In this document: positions 15,355-20,703 of the stretch, piece after piece
How positions within the stretch are numbered: position 1 is the stretch's first letter
Layout of the letters: each line of letters opens with the position of its first letter
Assembly: GCA_017987055.1 (NCBI GenBank)
Contig: JAGNUJ010000015.1
Coordinates: 1-20,703, forward strand
DNA from: Giesbergeria sp.
GTDB lineage: Bacteria; Pseudomonadota; Gammaproteobacteria; Burkholderiales; Burkholderiaceae_C
Length of the DNA: 20,703 nucleotides
Direction: 5' to 3'
Made by a program: the position numbers and the translations under genes
The notes under the pieces: generated by a model
What the model was told of the DNA's origin: nothing
Seen by the model: the letters and a program-made list of their open reading frames with translations, nothing else
Database searches by the model: none

Positions 15355-15558
15355 ATGGCCCGCATTACTGTAGAAGACTGCCTTGAGCAGATCCCCAACC
15401 GCTTTCAACTGGTACTGGCGGCTACCTATCGTGCGCGTATGCTCAGCCAAGGCCATGCCCCCCGCATCCAGAGCCGTAACAAACCTGCGGTGACCGCTTT
15501 ACGTGAGATTGCTGCAGGCAAGGTGGGCATCGAGATGCTGAAAAAAGTGCCAGGTTAA
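15355..15558 (+). CDS. rpoZ: RNA polymerase omega subunit
   Basis: This 67-residue protein is the omega subunit, which helps fold and hold beta' in RNA polymerase and contributes a (p)ppGpp-binding site in proteobacteria. It has the standard N-terminus [20 protein letters not shown] followed by [11 protein letters not shown], and [17 protein letters not shown]. The length is on the short side, as is usual in betaproteobacteria. A good GGAG lies eight bases before the ATG. A strong terminator follows, separating it from spoT. Confidence 0.96.
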   Translation: MARITVEDCLEQIPNRFQLVLAATYRARMLSQGHAPRIQSRNKPAVTALREIAAGKVGIEMLKKVPG

Positions 15559-15577
15559 TTATTCTCCTTGCACGCCC

Positions 15578-15611
15578 ATGAAAAAAGCACCGCGAGCGGT
15601 GCTTTTTTCAT
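15578..15611 (+). terminator. Strong bidirectional terminator after rpoZ
   Basis: A perfect inverted repeat of 16 bp per arm (ATGAAAAAAGCACCGC and its complement) is separated by only two bases; a realistic fold is GCACCG with a CGAG loop. The right arm ends in TTTTTT, and the left arm gives the same on the other strand. It ends 39 bp before the first spoT ATG, so spoT probably needs its own promoter or read-through. Confidence 0.92.
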
Positions 15612-15650
15612 ATCTACACTCGTTACGCACAGGCGCGCTACATTTAAGGC

Positions 15651-17915
15651 ATGAATGTGGTGTTGAATATGTCCCTCTCCAACGAAATTCCTCCTTCCAG
15701 CGGCGCTGCAGCGCCGCTCAGTAAAGCTGCGGCGGCTGAAGCCAGTTTTGTGGCGCTCACTGAAAGACTTGATTACCTTGATCCCGCTAGCATTGAGATG
15801 GTGTGCCAAGCCTATCGTTATGCAGATAAAGCACATACCGGCCAATTGCGCAGCAGCGGCGACTTATACATCACACACCCGATTGCGGTGGCTGCGCAAT
15901 GCGTCAATTGGAAGCTGGATGCGGAAGCGCTGGTCGCCGCCCTGCTGCACGACGCAATGGAAGACTGCGGTATCACCAAAGCAGATTTAACCGAACGCTT
16001 TGGTGAGCCGGTGGCTGAGCTGGTGGATGGACTGACCAAATTAGAGAAACTGCACTTCGACACCCGCGAAGAAAACCAAGCCGAATCGTTTCGCAAAATG
16101 CTGCTGGCGATGGCGCGCGATGTGCGCGTTATTTTGATTAAGCTGGCCGACCGTACGCACAATATGCGCACGCTGTCAGATATGCCGCGCAGCAAATGGG
16201 GGCGTATCTCCTCCGAAACCTTAGAAATTTACGCGCCGATTGCGCACCGCCTCGGGCTAAACCAAACCTACCGCGAGCTGCAAGACCTGTCGTTTATGCA
16301 CTTGCATTCTTGGCGTTACATCACGCTAAGCAAAGCCATCAACAAATCGCGCAATCGACGCCGCGACTTGGTGCAAAAAGTGCAATCAGAGGTAGAGGCA
16401 GTGTTCAGCCGCTTAGGAATGACGGCGCGTTTGGCTGGCCGTGAGAAGACGCTGTACGCCATTTACCAAAAAATGGTGCATAAGCACCAAAGTTTTGCGC
16501 AAGTGACCGACTTGCATGGCTTTCGCGTCATCGTCCCCAGCATCACCGACTGCTACACCGCGCTGGGTATGTTGCACCAGCTGTACAAACCGGTGCCGGG
16601 CAAGTTCAAAGACTACATTGCGCTACCCAAAATCAACGGCTACCAGTCGCTACACACTACGCTGGTCGGGCCATCGGGCATCAATATCGAATTTCAAATG
16701 CGCACCGAGGAAATGCACGTCATCGCCGAAGCCGGCGTTGCCGCGCATTGGTTATACAAATCGGATGACGATGCCGAAGGCAACCCCTCGGGTCGATTGG
16801 GCACGCAGTGGCTGCAATCGCTCTTGGACATCCAAAATGAAACCCGCGACGCCGCCGAATTTTGGGACCACGTCAAAGTCGATCTGTTTCCAGACGCGGT
16901 TTATGTGTTCACGCCAAAAAGCCAAATTTTGTCACTGCCACGCGGTGCCACTGTAATCGACTTTGCTTACGCTATCCACAGCAACATCGGCAACCGCACC
17001 TGCGCCGCCAAAATCAATAACGAACAAGTGCCGCTGCGCACCGAATTAAAAAACGGCGACGTAGTAGAGATTATTACCACGCCCAACTCCTCGCCTAACC
17101 CGGCGTGGCTGAGCTTTGTCCGTACGGGTCGGGCACGCTCAAAAATTCGCAATCACCTGAAAACGTTGGCACAAACTGAATCAGAAAGTTTGGGCGAAAA
17201 GCTGTTGGCACAAGCCTTGCGCGCCGAGGGTTTGCAATCGATGCCACTGTCGGACAACGAAGAGCACCTGCTGTGGGAAAAACTACTGCACTTTACCGGC
17301 AGCCATTCGCGCAGCGAGCTGATGACCGAGATTGGCTTGGGCAAGCGCATTGCCAGCATCGTCGCCAAGCGTGTGATGGTGCTGATGGCAGAGGACGGAC
17401 ACAAACCAGATGCTCTGCTGCTAACCCGCGAACGCTACGGCTCGCACGAAACCCTCTCGCAAGGTGGCGTTACGTTAGATGGTAGTGAAAACGCCTCAGT
17501 GCAATATGCACGCTGCTGTCGCCCGATTCCTGGCGACCACATCGTCGGCTACTTGGGACGCGGCGAGGGCTTGGTGGTGCACAGCGCAGAATGCACTGTA
17601 GTCAAAAAACTGCAACATAAAGACAGCGAGCGCTTTATCACCGTCGATTGGGCGGAAGAGCCCACCCGCTTGTTCGAAACCGGTGTCATCGTCACGGTCA
17701 GCAACGGCAAAGGCGTACTGGGACGGATTGCAGAACAGCTGGCGCACTCTGAAGCCGATATCACCCGCATCGACATGGACGATGAAGTGGCGCTGGATAC
17801 GGTGGATTTGCGCTTTGTCATTGCTGTACGCGACCAAACACACTTAGAAACCGTGCTGCGCAACCTGCGCCGCACCACTGCCGTGCTGCGCGCCAACCGC
17901 ACACTGACTGCCTAA
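15651..17915 (+). CDS. spoT: Bifunctional (p)ppGpp synthetase/hydrolase
   Basis: This Rsh-family protein makes and degrades (p)ppGpp in the stringent response. The 754 residues show an HD hydrolase domain with His76, the intact HDAMED motif (100-105) and KLADRTHNMRTL (Asp157), so hydrolysis should be active. A synthetase domain follows, with GREKTLYAIYQKM (263-275), DLHGFRVIV and GYQSLHTTLVGP. Then come a TGS domain (about 415-476, VYVFTPKSQILSLPRGAT), a Cys-containing region (ARCCRPIPGD) and a C-terminal ACT domain (about 665-745). The intact HD motif favours SpoT over RelA, as does its place after gmk-rpoZ. The start is uncertain: MNVVLN at 15651 or the second ATG (MSLSN) at 15669; neither has well-spaced ribosome binding. 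Confidence 0.95.
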   Translation: MNVVLNMSLSNEIPPSSGAAAPLSKAAAAEASFVALTERLDYLDPASIEMVCQAYRYADKAHTGQLRSSGDLYITHPIAVAAQCVNWKLDAEALVAALLHDAMEDCGITKADLTERFGEPVAELVDGLTKLEKLHFDTREENQAESFRKMLLAMARDVRVILIKLADRTHNMRTLSDMPRSKWGRISSETLEIYAPIAHRLGLNQTYRELQDLSFMHLHSWRYITLSKAINKSRNRRRDLVQKVQSEVEAVFSRLGMTARLAGREKTLYAIYQKMVHKHQSFAQVTDLHGFRVIVPSITDCYTALGMLHQLYKPVPGKFKDYIALPKINGYQSLHTTLVGPSGINIEFQMRTEEMHVIAEAGVAAHWLYKSDDDAEGNPSGRLGTQWLQSLLDIQNETRDAAEFWDHVKVDLFPDAVYVFTPKSQILSLPRGATVIDFAYAIHSNIGNRTCAAKINNEQVPLRTELKNGDVVEIITTPNSSPNPAWLSFVRTGRARSKIRNHLKTLAQTESESLGEKLLAQALRAEGLQSMPLSDNEEHLLWEKLLHFTGSHSRSELMTEIGLGKRIASIVAKRVMVLMAEDGHKPDALLLTRERYGSHETLSQGGVTLDGSENASVQYARCCRPIPGDHIVGYLGRGEGLVVHSAECTVVKKLQHKDSERFITVDWAEEPTRLFETGVIVTVSNGKGVLGRIAEQLAHSEADITRIDMDDEVALDTVDLRFVIAVRDQTHLETVLRNLRRTTAVLRANRTLTA

Positions 17916-18475
17916 GCCGCTGTAGCGGGGTAGCGCACCTCTAAAACTTCTAGCAGCCGCACCCCGGCTGGCGTTGGCAAGGTCACCTCGTCGCCCTCTC
18001 TGGCCTTGAGCAAAGCCTGCGCTACTGGGGAGACCCAGCTCACTTGCGCTTGAAGGCTATCGGCCTCATCAATGCCCAAGATGGTGATGGTGCGCTGCAC
18101 GCCCTCATCATTCACGTAGGTCACAGTGGCACCAAAAAATACCTGATCGCTGCCGTGGTGGAGGCGGGGATCGACTACCTCGGCAATTTCAAGGCGCTTG
18201 GTCAAAAAACGAATGCGCCGATCTATTTCGCGCAAGCGCTTTTTGCCGTACAGATAGTCACCATTCTCAGAGCGATCACCATTGCTGGCCGCCCAATGCA
18301 CGATATCAACGATTTTGGGGCGCTCGTTGTCAATAAGGTCAAATAACTCTGCACGCAAACGTGCGTAGCCTTGGGGCGTAATGTAATTTTTACCGCCTAC
18401 GGGCAGGGCGGGCTGGACGAGCAACTCAACGTCCTCGTCCTCAGTATCTTTTTGTCGCGTGAAAGCTTTGCTCAT
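17912..18475 (-). CDS. greB: Transcription elongation factor GreB
   Basis: GreB enters the RNA polymerase secondary channel and stimulates cleavage of backtracked RNA. The 187-residue protein has the GreB-type coiled-coil block NGDRSENGDYLYGKKRLREI and then DRRIRFLTKRLE; GreA proteins instead have GDLSENAEY. Acidic residues at the coiled-coil tip (within GDRSENGDY) are present. A C-terminal FKBP-like domain follows. The N-terminus carries an extra charged ~28-residue stretch (TEDEDVELL) compared with the 158-residue E. coli protein. Its stop codon overlaps that of convergent spoT by 4 bp. There is no clear Shine-Dalgarno sequence before the ATG at 18475. Confidence 0.94.
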   Translation of the reverse strand: MSKAFTRQKDTEDEDVELLVQPALPVGGKNYITPQGYARLRAELFDLIDNERPKIVDIVHWAASNGDRSENGDYLYGKKRLREIDRRIRFLTKRLEIAEVVDPRLHHGSDQVFFGATVTYVNDEGVQRTITILGIDEADSLQAQVSWVSPVAQALLKAREGDEVTLPTPAGVRLLEVLEVRYPATAA

Positions 18476-18520
18476 GCGTCAATCATCGAGGAAAAGATGC
18501 ACCTTGCAAGTTCCAAAAAG

Positions 18521-18554
18521 AAAAGCCCTGCAATTTTTACATTGCAGGGCTTTT
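18521..18554 (-). terminator. Terminator downstream of tRNA-Arg
   Basis: AAAAGCCCTGCAAT and its exact complement form a 14-bp stem around a 6-nt loop, with T-rich sequence on both sides. It starts three bases past the tRNA CCA end on the minus strand, so it most likely ends the tRNA transcript ahead of greB. It can also act on the plus strand. Confidence 0.88.
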
Positions 18555-18557
18555 AAT

Positions 18558-18634
18558 TGGTGCGGCTGGCAGGAATTGAACCCACGACCCCTTGGTTCGT
18601 AGCCAAGTACTCTATCCAACTGAGCTACAGCCGC
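18558..18634 (-). tRNA. tRNA-Arg (anticodon ACG)
   Basis: The minus strand folds as a complete 77-nt cloverleaf. The acceptor stem GCGGCTG pairs perfectly with CAGCCGC, the discriminator is A, and the CCA end is encoded. The D arm has GCTCAGTTGG, and the anticodon stem CTTGG/CCAAG encloses loop CTACGAA with anticodon ACG (read as ICG for CGU/CGC/CGA). The T arm contains GGTTCAATTCC. It is transcribed alone, with a TATAAT directly upstream and a terminator directly downstream. Confidence 0.97.
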
Positions 18635-18635
18635 T

Positions 18636-18668
18636 AAGCTTCAAATTATAAGCTAAATTTTGAAGCTT
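18636..18668 (-). promoter_or_regulatory. tRNA-Arg promoter with -10 box inside an inverted repeat
   Basis: On the minus strand a perfect TATAAT (18650-18645) lies about 11 bases before the mature tRNA 5' end. No good -35 is seen at 16-18 bp spacing. AAGCTTCAAA at 18636-18645 and its complement TTTGAAGCTT at 18659-18668 form a perfect 10-bp inverted repeat with a 13-bp spacer, and the -10 box falls in the promoter-proximal part of this structure. A partial further copy (TTTGAAGC) appears about 50 bp upstream. Confidence 0.6.
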
Positions 18669-18770
18669 TTTAGAAAAATTTTTAATTTAGAGATGGTTTG
18701 GCAAACTAAAAGAAAAATTTGAAGCGTCGATTCTAGCGCAGCATTTGATACCTCCCAACCAGTTTTCCTG

Positions 18771-19130
18771 CTATTTTTCTGGCTGGATCTGAAAGGAGGC
18801 ATCGCAGCCGATGCCAGCAGCAATCGAGCGCCGTGCCACAGCAGTCAGAGCGCGCACAACCCACGGCTGCGTCAGTCCCGTGACACCGCCAAAATCGCTC
18901 AACATGCCGCACAGATAACGCTGCTCAGCAGCGCTCCAACGCACTGCGGCGCAAGCGCTGCGCCAACGCCGCGACACCAATACGCCAAGCGGGCAAGGCT
19001 CCAATAAACAGCACAGCCCACAGCCATTGCAGGGCGCACCCTCGGACGGCTTGGGTGGCGCATCGGGATGAACATGTACCAGCTGCCAGTCGGTTGACGC
19101 TGCAGAGCGCTGAGAAGACTTCAGCGGCAT
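18771..19130 (-). CDS. Small Cys-rich protein of unknown function (CxxCxxCC motif)
   Basis: I do not know a function for this ~120-residue protein. Counting from a possible GTG start at 19145, it has eight Cys at 39, 42, 45, 46, 51, 65, 79 and 114. The core is APCNGCGLCCLLEPCPLG, a CxxCxxCCxxxxC cluster resembling the YkgJ-type metal- or iron-sulfur-binding proteins. Trp and Arg residues (RRWRSACAAVRW) follow, and the C-terminal half is helix-like. There is no signal peptide or membrane segment. I give the ATG at 19130; the GTG 15 bases upstream is equally possible, and neither has a good Shine-Dalgarno sequence. It stands alone between two tRNA genes, with repeat copy 5 just upstream. Metal binding is inference. 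Confidence 0.75.
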   Translation of the reverse strand: MPLKSSQRSAASTDWQLVHVHPDAPPKPSEGAPCNGCGLCCLLEPCPLGVLVSRRWRSACAAVRWSAAEQRYLCGMLSDFGGVTGLTQPWVVRALTAVARRSIAAGIGCDASFQIQPEK

Positions 19131-19165
19131 TTTTGACCCATTCACATCAAAATACCATTAAAAAT

Positions 19166-19208
19166 AGCCCTTAGCCCTTTAGATACGGGCGCTAGCAGCT
19201 ATCAAATT
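19166..19208 (+). repeat. Dispersed intergenic repeat, copy 5
   Basis: The copy reads AGCCCTTAGCCCTTTAGATA then CGGGCGCTAGCAGCTATCAA. It shares CCCTTTAGATACG with copy 3 and GGGCGCTAGCAGCTAT with copy 1. It lies between the CAT-tRNA terminator and the start of the Cys-rich gene. Confidence 0.87.
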
Positions 19209-19222
19209 TATCTCAACTGTCC

Positions 19223-19258
19223 AAAAAAAAGTTTGTCGCTATGTGTATAGCAACAAAC
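19223..19258 (-). terminator. Terminator downstream of the CAT-anticodon tRNA
   Basis: On the minus strand GTTTGTTGCTAT pairs with ATAGCGACAAAC (12 bp with one G-U pair, 4-nt loop) and is followed by eight T residues. It begins 13 bases past the tRNA CCA end. Confidence 0.93.
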
Positions 19259-19270
19259 CCTTGTCTGTAT

Positions 19271-19347
19271 TGGTAGGGCGTGAGTGACTTGAACACTCGA
19301 CCAAAGGATTATGAGTCCTCTGCTCTGACCAACTGAGCTAACGCCCC
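19271..19347 (-). tRNA. tRNA with CAT anticodon (tRNA-Met elongator or tRNA-Ile2)
   Basis: The minus strand gives a complete 77-nt cloverleaf. Acceptor GGGGCGT pairs with ACGCCCT (first pair G-U), the discriminator is A, and CCA is encoded. The D arm has GCTCAGTTGGTCAGAGC. The anticodon loop CTCATAA carries CAT, and the T arm contains GTTCAAGTC. It lacks the mismatched first pair and the GGG/CCC anticodon stem of initiator tRNA, so it is not fMet. CAT can be elongator Met or, if C34 becomes lysidine, Ile2; the variable and T regions (TTTGGTCG, GTTCAAGTC) look somewhat like Ile2, but I cannot settle this. Confidence 0.9.
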
Positions 19348-19398
19348 ATGTGCTGTAACTGTGCTTTAGCGGCACAATAAGTGCGCTATTGTAGAGGC

Positions 19399-20403
19399 TT
19401 ACTTATGGTGACTGAGCGCGTTAGAAATGAGCTTGGAGGTGATATCAACAATCTGAATCATCCGGTCGTAAGGCATGCGTATCGGGCCAATTACACCCAG
19501 AGTACCCACCACGCGGCCATCGACTTCGTAAGGCGCGCTGACCACCGACAGCTCTTCAAAGGGTGCCACTTGGCTTTCGCCTCCGATGTAAATGCGCACA
19601 CCCGCAGCCACACTGGAGACATCCAGCAGACGCAAAATCTGCGTTTTTTGCTCGAAAAGATCAAAAGCGCGGCGCAAGTTGCCCATGTCTTTAGAAAAAT
19701 CACTCACCGCCAGCAAATTACGCTCGCCAGAAATAACCACCTCATCTTGCGCCTGCGTCAAAGCTTCGGAGCTAATGTTTACCGCCGCCTGCATGAGTGA
19801 CGCAATTTCACCGCGCAACATCTCGACTTCTGTTTTCAGCCTTTCACGCACCTGCTCCATCGCCATTCCAGCGTAGTTTTGGTTCAGGAAATTGGCTGCC
19901 TCGATCAACTGGCTCTGGTTAAAGTCGGTTTCTGGAAATATCACCCGATTTTGTACGTCACCGTCAGGAGAGACGATGATCACCAAGAATCGGCGCTCGG
20001 ACAAACGCAAAAACTCGATATGACGAAACACCGAATCACGCCGCGGCGCCATCACCACACCAACAAACTGTGACAGGTTGGACAGCAAATGAGCGGCGCT
20101 GGCGATGACTTTTTGTGGCTGCTCGGCAACCAGTGAAGGCAACGCCAATTGCTCATGGTTAACCGTCAACATAGTGTCCACAAACAGCCGATAGCCTTTG
20201 GCAGTGGGGATGCGACCAGCGGAAGTGTGCGGGCTGGCAATCAAACCCAGCTCCTCCAAATCCGCCATCACATTGCGAATGGTGGCAGACGATAGCTCTA
20301 ACCCGGACGCCCGTGAAAGCGTGCGCGATCCTACGGGCTGACCATCTTCGATATAGCGCTCAACTAAGGCTTTGAGCAACAACTTGGCGCGGTCATCCAA
20401 CAT
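19399..20403 (-). CDS. hrcA: Heat-inducible transcription repressor HrcA
   Basis: HrcA represses chaperone genes such as groESL by binding the CIRCE operator and is kept active by GroEL. The 334-residue protein has normal length. The N-terminal winged helix-turn-helix is clear: [19 protein letters not shown], then [20 protein letters not shown] and [16 protein letters not shown]. The middle and C-terminal parts contain [26 protein letters not shown] and [15 protein letters not shown]. The start at 20403 ([10 protein letters not shown]) is the conserved one. It lies only 28 bp from the divergent nadK start. I see no CIRCE (TTAGCACTC-N9-GAGTGCTAA) nearby, so autoregulation through CIRCE is not supported here. 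The CAT-anticodon tRNA follows 51 bp downstream. Confidence 0.96.
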   Translation of the reverse strand: MLDDRAKLLLKALVERYIEDGQPVGSRTLSRASGLELSSATIRNVMADLEELGLIASPHTSAGRIPTAKGYRLFVDTMLTVNHEQLALPSLVAEQPQKVIASAAHLLSNLSQFVGVVMAPRRDSVFRHIEFLRLSERRFLVIIVSPDGDVQNRVIFPETDFNQSQLIEAANFLNQNYAGMAMEQVRERLKTEVEMLRGEIASLMQAAVNISSEALTQAQDEVVISGERNLLAVSDFSKDMGNLRRAFDLFEQKTQILRLLDVSSVAAGVRIYIGGESQVAPFEELSVVSAPYEVDGRVVGTLGVIGPIRMPYDRMIQIVDITSKLISNALSHHK

Positions 20404-20431
20404 GCAATGATTTTAATGATGTAATTTGACT

Positions 20432-20703
20432 ATGAAGCTTCATTTTCGTCATGTCGCCCTCATCGGTAAATACCAAGCTCCTTCCAGCGGCACTTCCGTT
20501 TTGGGAGCGCAAAAGGTACTGGAGGGAATCGCCCAATTTTTGGTGAACCAAGGCTGCACCGTTTCCATAGAAGCACAAACAGCGGCCAATACCCAACTCG
20601 GTCAGTATGCTGCGCTAGCGACCGATCAAATTGGTGAGCAGTGTGATCTTGGCTTGGTCGTAGGCGGCGATGGCACCATGCTCAGCATCGGACGCCAGCT
20701 GGC
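20432..20703 (+). CDS. nadK: NAD kinase, N-terminal part (cut by window edge)
   Basis: NadK phosphorylates NAD to NADP with ATP or polyphosphate. Translation from the ATG at 20432 is open to the window edge, giving 90 complete codons. It starts [15 protein letters not shown] and reaches the family motif VVGGDGTML (GGDGT at 78-82), the nucleotide-binding and catalytic loop of NAD kinases. The remainder of about 200 residues lies outside the window. The gene is divergent from hrcA, an order common in betaproteobacteria. No good Shine-Dalgarno sequence precedes the ATG. The first 12 coding bases, ATGAAGCTTCAT, form a perfect palindrome. Confidence 0.93.
   Translation, partial: MKLHFRHVALIGKYQAPSSGTSVLGAQKVLEGIAQFLVNQGCTVSIEAQTAANTQLGQYAALATDQIGEQCDLGLVVGGDGTMLSIGRQL

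Noticed and set aside
18558-19347. tRNA genes as attachment sites for an integrated element
   Set aside because: I saw no integrase gene and no repeated tRNA 3' end nearby; the DNA between them holds one small gene, a repeat and terminators.
20380-20460. CIRCE operator near hrcA
   Set aside because: No TTAGCACTC or GAGTGCTAA half-site is visible; only the unrelated ATGAAGCTTCAT palindrome occurs.

Overview
The window looks like ordinary core chromosome of a betaproteobacterium, most likely Burkholderiales, family Comamonadaceae (Rhodoferax/Polaromonas/Acidovorax-like). The basis is GC-rich coding sequence, the fabA-fabB, hemE-priA, rdgB-hemW, yicC-gmk-rpoZ-spoT and hrcA/nadK blocks, and a dispersed intergenic repeat built around GCGCTAGCAGCTATTA that I associate from memory with this family. 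I see no phage, transposase, integrase, CRISPR array or toxin-antitoxin pair.

Layout. Positions 1-5300 are on the minus strand: the start of a lemA-type gene (cut by the window edge), a group II truncated haemoglobin, a large FtsX-domain ABC-type permease with no ATPase beside it, and the translationally coupled fabA-fabB pair ending in a clear terminator. hemE then runs on the plus strand. A 541-bp gap (6635-7175) holds a same-orientation cluster of DnaA-box sequences and a long hairpin. It is followed by priA and a small I78-type lipoprotein gene. From 9789 to 13652 a minus-strand block reads, in transcription order, Ser/Thr kinase, PP2C phosphatase, rdgB, hemW, with 4-nt overlaps inside the kinase/phosphatase and rdgB/hemW junctions. 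Divergent from it, yicC, gmk, rpoZ and spoT run on the plus strand, with a strong terminator between rpoZ and spoT. greB converges on spoT with a 4-bp overlap. The right end has tRNA-Arg(ACG), a small Cys-rich protein gene, a CAT-anticodon tRNA, hrcA, and the divergent, incomplete nadK.

Functionally these are housekeeping genes: unsaturated fatty acid synthesis (fabAB), haem synthesis (hemE) and haem handling (hemW), replication restart (priA), nucleotide pool cleaning (rdgB), GMP phosphorylation (gmk), RNA polymerase accessory factors (rpoZ, greB), (p)ppGpp metabolism (spoT), heat-shock repression (hrcA) and NADP synthesis (nadK).

The parts worth a second look are mostly non-coding. They are the DnaA-box cluster between hemE and priA; five copies of the dispersed repeat, two of which form almost superposable 5' leaders (including the Shine-Dalgarno-like stretch) of the haemoglobin and rdgB genes; the apparent absence of rph from the rdgB cluster exactly where a repeat copy sits; and an inverted repeat enclosing the -10 box of tRNA-Arg. 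I did not find a convincing new multi-gene system.
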